Assembly (NCBI GenBank): GCA_027035765.1
Contig: JALVUD010000024.1
Span: 39,543 to 103,542, forward strand
Reading direction: 5' to 3'
DNA length: 64,000 bases
Source of the DNA: Campylobacteraceae bacterium
GTDB lineage: Bacteria; Campylobacterota; Campylobacteria; Campylobacterales; Sulfurovaceae
Below, one piece after another: positions 42,554-51,704 of this stretch; position 1 is the first letter of the stretch; each line of letters opens with the position of its first letter. The notes beneath the pieces were generated by a model. That model was not told the origin of the DNA. It was given only the letters and a program-made list of their open reading frames with translations, and made no database searches. The position numbers and the translations under genes were made by a program.

Positions 42554-42826
42554 TCAGGCCTCTTTTTTCTTGCGGGGTTTGGGGAGAAGCTCTTTGAATC
42601 TGGCATAGGTGATCTTCGCCACCTTTCCGTTTTTTCTGACGGGGAGTTTCCCCTCCTCTTCGAGGATCTCGTTGAGCTTGTTTCTCGCCTCGGACTGGGA
42701 CATATGTTTGGCCAGGTATCGGGCGGTTTTTTTGACCTCGGGATCCCTCAGGAGCTGTTCCATGGGAGAGAGGGTCTCTTTTTTCTGTTCTTTGACGACT
42801 TTTTTCGCTTTTTCGAGAAGAGACAT
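42554..42826 (-). CDS. Small Lys-rich hypothetical protein
   Basis: A 90-residue strongly basic protein (many Lys). Helical N-terminus ('KAKKVVKEQKKETLSPMEQL') and a central 'YLAKHMSQSEARNKLNEILE', with 'GKVAKITYARFKELLPKPRK' at the end. Possibly nucleic-acid-binding from its charge, but this is only inference. AAAAGGAACAG precedes the ATG. Convergent with rnz (6-bp gap), and 71 bp downstream of tamB on the same strand. Confidence 0.75.
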   Translation of the reverse strand: MSLLEKAKKVVKEQKKETLSPMEQLLRDPEVKKTARYLAKHMSQSEARNKLNEILEEEGKLPVRKNGKVAKITYARFKELLPKPRKKKEA

Positions 42827-42897
42827 TTTCTGTTCCTTTTGGATAGTTTCGGTATCAAAATGATATCAGAATATTTTATGGCATACACTTAGCGTTT

Positions 42898-45800
42898 TTA
42901 AAACTCTTTGCGATAGATGATATCGACACTTTGTGATTGACTTCCGACACTGATATCGGTTTCGGTATGCCGGGAGTGCCGGATCCGTACGATGACCTTG
43001 GGCTCCTGATCTTTCTGATCGTACAGAAGTGTAATTTTGTCGGTGATCTTTTTCCCGACTTCGAAACCGCTGGAAGTGACAATAAGCGTATCGACTTTCA
43101 GGCCGATATTCCCCAGAATCGATTTGGCGATCCCTCCGCCTACCATGCTCAACATATCCCCCGCATTTTCACCCGAATTCACCGTATCGAAAAGGATAAA
43201 AGAGAGAATCTGATCCCTTGTCATGAAGGGGGAGCTGGAGAACTGCAGGCTCGGCTCTGTCGCCGATCCGCTGACGCTGATATAGATCGTCCGCCCTGAG
43301 CGCTGATAGACCAGATTGATATCCAGAAGGGGTCGGGTAGGCCGACCGATGAAGTTGATGCTGCTGGGAGAGAGAACGAATTTTTTACCTCGGAAGATAT
43401 AGTAACCCCCTTTGGACAGGCTGATGGAACCGAGCATCTGCAAGTCCCCGTCGAAAGATTTGATAATGCTTAGCTGGGGTTTCATCTCCACGTTCACCTC
43501 TTTCTGCCGGAACATCAGAGGTTTTTTGCTCTCGATATAGAGCGTCAGCTGAAGATTTTTTCTGAAAAAACTCTCCTGCTTTTTTTTCTGATGCTGGAGG
43601 ATTACGATATCTTCATCCGTCGCATAGTGCTTGGCCTGTAGGTTGTAGTTGACCGTGCCACCGAGCAGTATAATTTTCCCTTTGACATCGATCTTCTCTC
43701 CAATGATTTTTCCCCGAATATCGAGGGAGCTCTCCAGGTTTGCATTTTTATGCTTGAATTTGAAACGCGAGGCTTTGGCTACAAAATCCCCCTCTTTTTT
43801 TCCGAGATCATATTTTCCCGTGATCTTCAGAGAGTCGTTGACCCAGAGTTCCTGAAGACGAATCACTCCCTTATTGAATGTCAGGCGTCCGGGTTTGGCG
43901 GAGTAGATCGTCATTCCCGCCGTTTCAAGGTGATATTTTTTCAGGATAATGGTTCCCTTTTTCAGATCCCCGGAGAGAAGAAATTCGATATTTTCTATCG
44001 GGGATTTTATCCGGGCGGTGCTGTCGGGAATGAACTTTTTGGATCGCAATTGCAGTGTGGCCTGTGTCAACTTGTCGAGGGTGAGGTTCAGACTCAGATC
44101 CCCGTCGAGTTTCGGGTCGGGAAAGGGGTAGATCCTGGTCAACCCGGCCACCAGTTTACGTACCGAGCCGGTATGCAGAGTAGCCTGGATCCTCTTCTGC
44201 GGGCTGCCGGTGATTTTGATCCGGCTGCCGGCGATACGGATCTCGCCATTAAGCTGCTGATCTCTCTGATTGTAATCGGCTGCGGCATTGATCCAGCGAC
44301 TTGCCAACTTCATCTGCCACTCTCTCCCCTCTTCTTTCACTGTGATCTTCAGTGGGTCCAGGGCAGAGAGACGAAGTTTCGGCAGCCACTTTTTCAGCAG
44401 GGAGTTTTTGGGGAAACGTGTCAGGATTTTGGCGCTGAGATTGCCGTCGTATCCGATCGTACCCTCCAGATTCGCCACATTGGAGCTCAGGGTTACATTG
44501 CTCTCCAACGGCAACGGGTGATCGAAGTCCACCGGCAGCACCGCTTTCGCCGTCACAGCGGCTTCCTGCAGTGCGGCGGGGAGCTTCACATATCGGGCGG
44601 GACGCAGTGCCTCCCGGGTCTGCAGTGTCAAGAGTCCCTTTTTGAGATCCGGGCTCTCGAAACGTCCGGTCAATTGACCTGCCTTCAGTGTCGCCAGAAG
44701 GGAATGGAGATCCCCTTTGAAATCGATAGCCGGCTGGCCCAGCAGTTTGTCTATTCTGACATTGCCGGTATGCAGCCCCGGACTTCGGAGCCATCCCTGA
44801 TAGCGGACGTCACCTTTGCCATCCGCGTTGACTCTGGCATAAAGGTGTGCCGGTGTTTGGGGAGTACTGGCATTCATCTCCTCCGTCACCGTGTAGTTCC
44901 CCTCACCGAAATCGGCCCTCAACCGGGTCACGGAGCGTTGGATATCGACATTGAAACTGCTGTTGTTCTCCGCTAAGATCTTCTCGGCATGAAAGGCGGC
45001 CCGGAGATCCGTCCCCCGCTCATCCGCCTCACCCGTGAGCGTTACCGGACTGAAGGCCTCCGCCCGCAGAGGGAGAGCCGACAGATCGAAAAGCTCTTTG
45101 CGAAGCTTCAATCTGCTGCTGCCGTTACGATCGAGGATCAGACGATTGTCTTGAACAGTCCCTCTCAGACGGGCCTGAAAGAGGTTGGCATCCAGATCCG
45201 CCGTGAGCGTTCCTGTATGTACTTTGGCTTGGGCAAGATCCACAGTGACCCCTCTTCCCTGAATCACACTACGGGTCGTTTCGACCTTCCCCTGTTTGAA
45301 GGGCTGGGTAGAGAAGAGGAGGTGATCTGCCTCAACAAACGAGGGGAGAAAAGGAATCTCCACACCTTTCGAAGTATCTTTCTGCTCTGGAGTCTTCTCC
45401 TGTTGGGCTTCGGATCTTTCCTTCAACAGGGCCCGCAGCTTCACAAGATCCACTTCTGTCAACTCCAGTTCTTTGAAGTGGACCTTCTCCGCCGTGATAT
45501 CGGCCTCCAGATTCCCATGTAGAAGCGAGCTATCCAGATAGGCAGTGATTTTCCCTTTCGGAATCTTCCTTTGCTGAAGGTCGAGGCGGAGGTTGCGTAT
45601 TTTTGCCACGGCGGTCCGATAAGCCACCCCCTGCACCTCGCCCGGCAGAAGCTCCACACGCAACTGCCGGACATCAACGAAATGGGAAACGAAGGGGATC
45701 GTATTGTAGGGAGCATGGCCAGTGGAAACGTTCTCCTCTTTCACTGCCGAAAGAGTGGAATCTTTCTCCCCCGTTTTGTCCAGAGCCTTTATCGTCTGCA

Positions 45801-46779
45801 GGTTCAGCCGACTGATCACCCCATTCTCCAGAATGTAGTTCCCCTGCTCTGCCCGAAGTTTCAGACGGGCCTGGGCCAGGTTGCTCTCCAGATCCAGGGT
45901 CAGCTCTCCTCCGTTCACCCGGTCATGCTCCAGGTCGATATCGAGGTCGTGCCCCTCCGCCTGCGTCCACTCCAGACGGATTCCCTGCTGCAGCACATAG
46001 GGACGCAATGAAGCCCAGACCTTCTGCGCCCGGATTCTTCGGGGGAGGAAGATATCCTCACCACCCTGCTGTCGGCTGGTATTGCTCTCTGCCCTTCCCT
46101 CTCCTGAGGCATCCGGTCCTGCTTCACTCGGACCGCTGAGGTGAGTGATCAGCACCTCAAGCCCTTTCAGATCCAGATCGTCCACCGCCAGCAACTTCAC
46201 ATCCAGAAAACGCCGATGGTAGGTCCCTTCCATCTCCACACGGCCTAGAGAGGTTTCGGCTACCTGATGCAGATTCCCCACATTGAATCGGTCGGTGTCA
46301 TAGAAGATGGAATCGATGGAGAGTCGTTCCTTCGAAACCTTGACCCCGTAGCGCTCGAAAGGCAGAAGGCTGAGACGGATATTTTGCAATTCGAAGGCGA
46401 AGGGAATCACCGGACCGCTCTCTTCGCCGGAGCTCGGCTCTTCCAGGGTCGGCGTGATGAAATCCCTCAGCATGGGCTCCAGCACATCCACATCCACTCC
46501 GATAAGCTCCAGGCGGGAAACCGTGATCCGACGTTGCAGCAGGGCATAGGGGTTGATCCGCAGGCGGATCCTCCGGGCCAGTTTTTTTCCTTTGTAGTAG
46601 AGCCCGTCGAGGGTAATCCCCTCCAGGGGGTTCCCATGGATCGCGTCGTAGCGAAAGTGGTACTCCGGCGCGTATTTCCTGGCAATCTTCTCTACCAGAT
46701 AGGGAGAGTTGACCGCCAGATAGAGCAGGCTCAACAGAAGAGAAATCAGCAGTACCAGAGCAATGAGGAACTTTTTCAA
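42898..46779 (-). CDS. tamB: TamB-like translocation and assembly module protein
   Basis: 1293 residues. A single N-terminal membrane anchor ('LIALVLLISLLLSLLYLAVN') is followed by 'YLVEKIARKYAPEYHFRYDA', a long repetitive beta-rich stretch typical of AsmA/TamB bridges, and the C-terminal DUF490 domain ('SLSKGGYYIFRGKKFVLSPS', 'PFMTRDQILSFILFD', 'GFEVGKKITDKITLLYDQKD'). TamB spans the periplasm and works with TamA in outer-membrane protein assembly or lipid transport. The start is a TTG (46777-46779) overlapping the tamA stop as TTGA; no better Met occurs before the anchor. It ends 'YRKEF' with the terminal aromatic typical of the family. Confidence 0.92.
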   Translation of the reverse strand: MKKFLIALVLLISLLLSLLYLAVNSPYLVEKIARKYAPEYHFRYDAIHGNPLEGITLDGLYYKGKKLARRIRLRINPYALLQRRITVSRLELIGVDVDVLEPMLRDFITPTLEEPSSGEESGPVIPFAFELQNIRLSLLPFERYGVKVSKERLSIDSIFYDTDRFNVGNLHQVAETSLGRVEMEGTYHRRFLDVKLLAVDDLDLKGLEVLITHLSGPSEAGPDASGEGRAESNTSRQQGGEDIFLPRRIRAQKVWASLRPYVLQQGIRLEWTQAEGHDLDIDLEHDRVNGGELTLDLESNLAQARLKLRAEQGNYILENGVISRLNLQTIKALDKTGEKDSTLSAVKEENVSTGHAPYNTIPFVSHFVDVRQLRVELLPGEVQGVAYRTAVAKIRNLRLDLQQRKIPKGKITAYLDSSLLHGNLEADITAEKVHFKELELTEVDLVKLRALLKERSEAQQEKTPEQKDTSKGVEIPFLPSFVEADHLLFSTQPFKQGKVETTRSVIQGRGVTVDLAQAKVHTGTLTADLDANLFQARLRGTVQDNRLILDRNGSSRLKLRKELFDLSALPLRAEAFSPVTLTGEADERGTDLRAAFHAEKILAENNSSFNVDIQRSVTRLRADFGEGNYTVTEEMNASTPQTPAHLYARVNADGKGDVRYQGWLRSPGLHTGNVRIDKLLGQPAIDFKGDLHSLLATLKAGQLTGRFESPDLKKGLLTLQTREALRPARYVKLPAALQEAAVTAKAVLPVDFDHPLPLESNVTLSSNVANLEGTIGYDGNLSAKILTRFPKNSLLKKWLPKLRLSALDPLKITVKEEGREWQMKLASRWINAAADYNQRDQQLNGEIRIAGSRIKITGSPQKRIQATLHTGSVRKLVAGLTRIYPFPDPKLDGDLSLNLTLDKLTQATLQLRSKKFIPDSTARIKSPIENIEFLLSGDLKKGTIILKKYHLETAGMTIYSAKPGRLTFNKGVIRLQELWVNDSLKITGKYDLGKKEGDFVAKASRFKFKHKNANLESSLDIRGKIIGEKIDVKGKIILLGGTVNYNLQAKHYATDEDIVILQHQKKKQESFFRKNLQLTLYIESKKPLMFRQKEVNVEMKPQLSIIKSFDGDLQMLGSISLSKGGYYIFRGKKFVLSPSSINFIGRPTRPLLDINLVYQRSGRTIYISVSGSATEPSLQFSSSPFMTRDQILSFILFDTVNSGENAGDMLSMVGGGIAKSILGNIGLKVDTLIVTSSGFEVGKKITDKITLLYDQKDQEPKVIVRIRHSRHTETDISVGSQSQSVDIIYRKEF

Positions 46780-48569
46780 AATGACTGCCCTATCATAATA
46801 CTGATCCGGTTGATGGAAGGATCGTGGATATTGGCCGCAATGTCGAGTTTGAGTGGACCGATTGGGGTCTCGTAGCGCAACCCGACCCCTGCAGACTGGA
46901 TCCAGGCGCCCGAGTAGTCATAACTCTTTTCCGAGATCTGCGTTGCATCGAAGAAGATGCCGCCGTAGATCTTGTCCCAGATGGGATACTGGGCTTCGAG
47001 GGTCAGATTGAGCCAGGTCCGGCCTCCGATACCCAAATCGTCGGTGGGAGAGACGGTGATCCCGATATCCCGGTCCCGGTAGGCCCGGTTGCTGAAGGAG
47101 CCGCCGGCATAGAAGAACTTCGAGGCGGGCAGCGATGCCCTGCCCCCGTCGTCCAGGACCCCTGCATGAGCCACCCCGGCCAGGGTCAGATGCCCAAAGC
47201 TGCGAATATAGTGGCCCTCCAGAATCGCTTTGTAGTAGGGGTTGCTCTCCTCCTCTCCCATACTGTAGCCATACTCCAGATAGCCTTCCAGATAATAGCC
47301 GTTGCGGGGGTCGGTTTTGGAGTCACGACGGTCATAGGCCAGATCGAGATAGCCGTAAGAGAGATTGAAGTTACCGGGATAGACCTCGTCGGTGGGGGCG
47401 ATCAGCGTGATCCGGATCCGCTCCAGGGCCAGCCCCAGATCGATTTTCCAAAAACCGTCCTCATAGTTGAGTTTCCCGTCGGCGAAAAATTTCTTTTCGT
47501 CGTAGTCATCGAAACGTTCCTGACGATATCCCGCCTTCGTCTCGAAGTTGATATAGCGATCACCCCATTGAAAGAGTGCCGGCTGAAAGAAAGTTCCCGA
47601 AAGCTCTTTCTCTTCGGAGGAGTATTGAGCCACCAGTCCCAGTTTGCGACCGTCACCCAAAAAGTCAAACTGATCGTAGGTCCCCCGAATCCGAAATCCC
47701 ACCTGTGAGTCATAACCCGCCGCCACCGTATAGCGGTGCAGCTTCTCCTTGAGAGCGGTATGGACCTGAGGGCGTACTTCGTTGAAATATTTGATCCGGG
47801 TATCGATCAGAGTCCGTCCGAACATTCCCAGTTCATTCAAGGCGGCATAGCTCTCGTTGATCCGCTCGGTGGTATAGATATCTCCGGGCCGGTAACGCAT
47901 CCGGGAGAGGATCACCGCATCGCGCAGGCCTTCGGGCTTCTCCACTACCGTGGTGTTCCCGAAACGGCAGAGCCCTCCTTTGGCGAGGCGGTAGACCAGG
48001 TTTACCCTCCGTCGCTCCAGATCCACATAGGCTTTGGTATCCAGATCGTAGCTGCAGTACCCCTTCCGGAGCAGCGCGCTTCTGATCTGGCTTTTGATGG
48101 CAGTGAAACGCTCGGTTTCGAAAGGATCGCCCGTGTGAAAGGTGATAAAGTCCCGAATGGGAAAATCACTGCTGATGTTGATATCGGCTACGGTCACCGG
48201 CTTCTTCTCGTCGATGATCACCACGACTTTGTCGGCGCTTTTTTTGACGGTGAAGGTGGCGTCGTAGTACCCTTTGCTATCGAGAAAGCCCCGCAACGTA
48301 TCGGGGATCTGTTCGATCAGCTCTACCGGGATCCGCTTCGTATGGTCCGCCCAGAATTCATACCACGGCACCACCTTCACGCCCAGCACCTCATAGACCT
48401 CGTCCGGTTCCAGGTGCTTCAAGCCGCGGATCTCTATGGGCACTGTTTTGACTTCGGCTTCGGTCTCGGCCCGGGTTTTGGAGCCCGATTCGCTCGCCGG
48501 AGCCGCCGTCAGGATAGCCGGCGTACCGGTCAGGAGCAGACCGAGCAGCAAGACCTTCACGCTCTTCAT
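46776..48569 (-). CDS. tamA: TamA/BamA-family outer-membrane assembly protein
   Basis: 597 residues. A signal peptide (1-23) is followed by an acidic linker, POTRA domains (about 40-265: 'VPIEIRGLKHLEPDEVYEVL', 'GDIYTTERINESYAALNELG') and a 16-strand Omp85 barrel with 'GYLDLAYDRRDSKTDPRNGY' and the C-terminal 'GVGLRYETPIGPLKLDIAAN'. It ends in Phe ('IMIGQSF'). It is the outer-membrane partner of the overlapping tamB (TTGA). Its own start overlaps the ABC ATPase stop as ATGA, so three genes are coupled. Confidence 0.92.
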   Translation of the reverse strand: MKSVKVLLLGLLLTGTPAILTAAPASESGSKTRAETEAEVKTVPIEIRGLKHLEPDEVYEVLGVKVVPWYEFWADHTKRIPVELIEQIPDTLRGFLDSKGYYDATFTVKKSADKVVVIIDEKKPVTVADINISSDFPIRDFITFHTGDPFETERFTAIKSQIRSALLRKGYCSYDLDTKAYVDLERRRVNLVYRLAKGGLCRFGNTTVVEKPEGLRDAVILSRMRYRPGDIYTTERINESYAALNELGMFGRTLIDTRIKYFNEVRPQVHTALKEKLHRYTVAAGYDSQVGFRIRGTYDQFDFLGDGRKLGLVAQYSSEEKELSGTFFQPALFQWGDRYINFETKAGYRQERFDDYDEKKFFADGKLNYEDGFWKIDLGLALERIRITLIAPTDEVYPGNFNLSYGYLDLAYDRRDSKTDPRNGYYLEGYLEYGYSMGEEESNPYYKAILEGHYIRSFGHLTLAGVAHAGVLDDGGRASLPASKFFYAGGSFSNRAYRDRDIGITVSPTDDLGIGGRTWLNLTLEAQYPIWDKIYGGIFFDATQISEKSYDYSGAWIQSAGVGLRYETPIGPLKLDIAANIHDPSINRISIMIGQSF

Positions 48570-49177
48570 GTCCCGACCCTTTCCAAAGAGTCCGTCGCCT
48601 CTTCCATCAGGTCGATGATCCGGTCACAGGCCCAGCGGGCCAGGTCCAGATCATGGGTGATCAGCAGGATCCCTACCCGGTCCAGAAACTTCATCAGGAA
48701 CTTCATCGTCTCCAGTTGGGTGATGTTGTCCAGCGCACTGGTCGGTTCGTCGCAGAGCAGCAGATCCGGGGCCATCCGCAATGCCCGCAGAATACTGCAG
48801 CGCTGCAGTTGGCCGCCGGAGAGTTCGTGGGGCAGCTTCCTCAGCAGGGCCGGATCCAGATCCAGTGCCTTGACCAAAGCCGGATCCTCCGGCAGTGTCG
48901 CTACATCTTCGATCTGTTCCCAAAGAGCATAGGAGGGGTGAAAGGAGCTGTAGGGGTCCTGAAAGATCCAGCCGATTTGTCCATGACGAATCCGTCCCTT
49001 TCGGGGCCGGAGATTACCGGCGATCAGCTCAAAAAGGGTCGATTTGCCCACGCCGCTGGGACCGACGATGCCGAGGCACTCTCCCCGCTTTACACTCAGG
49101 GAAAACTCTTCATAGAGTGCCGGACGACCGGGATAGGCAAAGGTGAGCTGCTCGATATTCAGGACCTCTTTTCCCAT
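48566..49177 (-). CDS. ABC transporter ATP-binding protein without adjacent permease
   Basis: A 203-residue ATPase: Walker A 'IVGPSGVGKSTLFELIAG', Q-loop 'GWIFQDPYSSFHPSYALW', signature 'ELSGGQLQRCSILRAL', Walker B '[13 protein letters not shown]' and H-loop 'LLITHDLDLARWA'. The 'QDPYSSFHP' Q-loop is typical of oligopeptide/nickel (DppF/NikE) ATPases. It is shorter than those, lacking the C-terminal oligopeptide extension. No permease or binding protein is nearby; instead it overlaps tamA by ATGA and lies 12 bp after proA. Its partner is unknown. Confidence 0.9.
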   Translation of the reverse strand: MGKEVLNIEQLTFAYPGRPALYEEFSLSVKRGECLGIVGPSGVGKSTLFELIAGNLRPRKGRIRHGQIGWIFQDPYSSFHPSYALWEQIEDVATLPEDPALVKALDLDPALLRKLPHELSGGQLQRCSILRALRMAPDLLLCDEPTSALDNITQLETMKFLMKFLDRVGILLITHDLDLARWACDRIIDLMEEATDSLERVGT

Positions 49178-49189
49178 CGACTCCGACCC

Positions 49190-50422
49190 TCAGCGGATCT
49201 GCCCCTTGCCGTAGATTTTGTATTTGTAGGTGGTCAGTTCGTCGATCCCCATGGGGCCTCTGGCATGAAGTTTGTTGGTGGAGATCCCCACCTCCGCCCC
49301 GAAACCGAAGGCCCCTCCGTCGGTGAAGCGGGTCGAAGCGTTGACATAGACGCAGGCGGCATCCACTTCATCGAGGAACCGTTCCGCCGCCGAGTAGTCT
49401 TCGGTGACGATCGCTTCGGAGTGGCCGGAACCGTGGCGACGGATATGGGCTATAGCCTCTTCGATACCGTTGACCACCTTGACGGCCAGGATATTGGCCA
49501 GATACTCCGTATCCCAATCCTCTTCACAGGCCAGAGCCGCCTCGATAAACTCCAGCGCCCTCTCATCGGCCCGCAGCTGGGTCCCGGCCTCTTTGAAGAG
49601 GTCGTAGAGCCTCGGCAGGATCTCCGGAGCGATCTCGCGGTCCACCAGCAGGGTCTCCATGGCATTGCAGACGCCGGGACGGTCGCACTTGGCATTGATG
49701 GCAATGGCGGCAGCCATGTCCGGATCCGCCTCGGTATGGATGTAGGTGTGGCAGAGTCCTTTGTCATGCTTGACCACGGGAACGGTGGCATTTTCGGCCA
49801 CATAACGGATGAGAGCTTCGCCGCCACGGGGGACGATCAGATCCACATAGCGGTCCTGTTTGATCAGAGTGGCCACGCCTTCCCGGGAGCTGTCGGGCAG
49901 CAGGGAGATGATCTCCCTCGGGAGCCCCTCGGCTTCCAGGACGTTCTGAAGCACTTCGGCGATGGCTTGGTTGGAGTGCTCCGCCTCTTTGCCTCCCTTG
50001 AGGATGGCGACGTTGCCGCTCTTGAAACAGAGGGCCCCCACATCGGCGGTGACGTTGGGACGGGATTCGTAGATGACCCCGATGACCCCGATGGGCACCG
50101 AGACCTTCTCGATGCGCAGATCCGCCTCATTGCGCCACCCTTCCAGCACCCGGCCGACGGGCTCACGCAGCGCGGCGATCTGACGCAGCGACTCCGCCAT
50201 GGCCCTCACCCGTTTCTCATCCAGATAGAGCCGATCCTTCAGGGCGCCTCCCAGATCATTCTCTTCCGCCGCTTTCATATCCAGGGCGTTTGCTGCAAGA
50301 ATCCTATCCATCTCCTGCTCCAGAGCGTCGGCCATCGCCCGGAGTACCCGACTCTTGGTTTTTCCATCCAAAGTGGCGATGATCGCACTGCTTGCCTTCG
50401 CTTTTTCGAGAAAATTTTCCAT
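49190..50422 (-). CDS. proA: Gamma-glutamyl phosphate reductase
   Basis: ProA reduces gamma-glutamyl phosphate to glutamate semialdehyde with NADPH in proline synthesis. 410 residues. 'EKVSVPIGVIGVIYESRPNV', 'GNVAILKGGKEAEHSNQAIA', 'DLIVPRGGEALIRYVAENAT' and the catalytic Cys in 'NAKCDRPGVCNAMETLLVDR' are all present, and 'TDGGAFGFGAEVGISTNKLH' closes the fold. AGGAAAG before the ATG. No proB nearby. Followed 12 bp later by the ABC ATPase, so it may head the proA-ABC-tamA-tamB transcript. Confidence 0.96.
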   Translation of the reverse strand: MENFLEKAKASSAIIATLDGKTKSRVLRAMADALEQEMDRILAANALDMKAAEENDLGGALKDRLYLDEKRVRAMAESLRQIAALREPVGRVLEGWRNEADLRIEKVSVPIGVIGVIYESRPNVTADVGALCFKSGNVAILKGGKEAEHSNQAIAEVLQNVLEAEGLPREIISLLPDSSREGVATLIKQDRYVDLIVPRGGEALIRYVAENATVPVVKHDKGLCHTYIHTEADPDMAAAIAINAKCDRPGVCNAMETLLVDREIAPEILPRLYDLFKEAGTQLRADERALEFIEAALACEEDWDTEYLANILAVKVVNGIEEAIAHIRRHGSGHSEAIVTEDYSAAERFLDEVDAACVYVNASTRFTDGGAFGFGAEVGISTNKLHARGPMGIDELTTYKYKIYGKGQIR

Positions 50423-50538
50423 ACTTGTCTTTCCTGTTGTTTCACTGTTTTTGCTGTATTATATTTTATCGAAGATTGGGGTTTTTTCCTCTATTCGTTT
50501 TGCCTGTAACCCCCAATCTGATTCAGGAGTCGTAGTCC

Positions 50539-50649
50539 GTGGAAGGAATTGAGATCACCGCCATAGAACAGGACAGAAAAAAGAAAGCTCTTCAAAAAGT
50601 ACTCGTGAAAAACCAGGGAGAAACAATATGGAAAAGACCCTCTACCTGA
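50539..50649 (+). CDS. Doubtful 36-codon ORF upstream of sixA
   Basis: GTG at 50539 (AGGAG 9 nt upstream) opens a 36-residue Lys/Glu-rich frame ending TGA at 50647-50649, overlapping the sixA start. It could be a leader peptide coupled to sixA or chance. No homology recognised. Confidence 0.2.
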   Translation: MEGIEITAIEQDRKKKALQKVLVKNQGETIWKRPST

Positions 50650-51128
50650 TGCGTCATGCCAAATCGAGCTGGAAGAAAGCTCTGCCGGATCATGAACGCC
50701 CCCTCAACCGTCGGGGGAAAAAGGCCGCCAAACAGATCGGATTGGAGCTGGTGCACCGGGGAATCGTACCGGATCTAATCCTCGCCAGCGATGCCAAACG
50801 GGCCCGTTCCACCGCCAAAAGGCTTCTTCGGGCTTTTGCACAGGAAGCGAGGCCTCCGCTGCAGCTCGACCCGGCGATTTACGAGGCCGACGCCCGGGAA
50901 ATTCTGCAGGAGATCGCCCAAACGGACGAAACTGTCCGCAACCTGATGGTTATCGGACACAACCCCGGTATCAGCGAACTGACAGTCATGCTCACCGGCG
51001 ATGAGTCGCTGGATTGGCTGCCTACCGGTGCGGTCATCGGCATGAAAATAGAAGGGAAGCGATGGAAAGATATGGGACCGGGAGACGGGAAGCTTTTTCT
51101 CCGTCTTTTTCCCGGGGAACTGGAGTAG
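50628..51128 (+). CDS. sixA: Phosphohistidine phosphatase SixA (intact)
   Basis: A 166-residue histidine-phosphatase-superfamily protein with the complete 'LMRHAKSSWKK' motif, 'DHERPLNRRGKKAAKQIG', 'DLILASDAKRARSTAKRLLR' and the second His in 'MVIGHNPGISELTVML'. E. coli SixA removes phosphate from HPt or PTS phosphohistidines; the target here is unknown. AGGGAGAAACAAT precedes the ATG. It is the active counterpart of the degenerate copy at 36121-36672. Convergent with the DUF2059 gene, 3 bp away. Confidence 0.9.
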   Translation: MEKTLYLMRHAKSSWKKALPDHERPLNRRGKKAAKQIGLELVHRGIVPDLILASDAKRARSTAKRLLRAFAQEARPPLQLDPAIYEADAREILQEIAQTDETVRNLMVIGHNPGISELTVMLTGDESLDWLPTGAVIGMKIEGKRWKDMGPGDGKLFLRLFPGELE

Positions 51129-51131
51129 TCG

Positions 51132-51668
51132 TTACTTTTTCTTTTCGGCTTTGGCAGCGGCTTCGAGCTCTTTGGCCTTTTGGGCGACCGCTTTTTTCAG
51201 CTCATCGGCGTGCTGGGCAATACGTTGCTGGGCCAGAAGCATACTCAGCTGGGTCAGGCGGGGAAGCACGGTCAGAGACTTCTGACCGACTTTGGTGGAG
51301 TAGAACTTGGTCAGCTCTTTCATCTCCTGCGCCGTGAAAGCCTGGGCATAGAGCTTGGCCAGATCTTTTTTCATATCTTCCCACTTGGTATATTTGTGGA
51401 AGAAGTTCTTGTAGATATCCTCATAGGGAGCCATGGCGGGCTGGCGCTTGACCTGGATCTCCAGAGAGCGGTCCAGCGCTGAGCGGATCCCCTCTTTCAT
51501 CTTCAGGACATCAAAAAGCGCGTAGGCGGCTTTTTCCGCTTCGGGAGTGAGAGGTTTGACTTTGGGAGCTTTGGCGGCAGGAGCCTCTTTGGGGCCGGCC
51601 ATCAGTACCGAAGTACCGCCCAGCATCAGTGAGGCGGCCAGCAGGGTTTTGAGTGTGGTCTTGATCAT
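51132..51668 (-). CDS. DUF2059 periplasmic protein
   Basis: 178 residues. A Sec signal ('LLAASLMLGGTSVLMAGPKE') precedes an Ala/Pro/Lys linker and a DUF2059 domain: 'YKNFFHKYTKWEDMKKDLAK', 'LYAQAFTAQEMKELTKFYST', 'KVGQKSLTVLPRLTQLSMLL'. A Lys/Ala/Glu coiled tail ends the protein. The family is periplasmic with no fixed function. ATG at 51666-51668 follows AAAGGA at 5 nt; an ATG two codons upstream overlaps the SD and is rejected. Single gene. Confidence 0.85.
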   Translation of the reverse strand: MIKTTLKTLLAASLMLGGTSVLMAGPKEAPAAKAPKVKPLTPEAEKAAYALFDVLKMKEGIRSALDRSLEIQVKRQPAMAPYEDIYKNFFHKYTKWEDMKKDLAKLYAQAFTAQEMKELTKFYSTKVGQKSLTVLPRLTQLSMLLAQQRIAQHADELKKAVAQKAKELEAAAKAEKKK

Positions 51669-51704
51669 ACACATCCTTTGTAATCTGTTAGAGTTTGCGT
51701 AATG

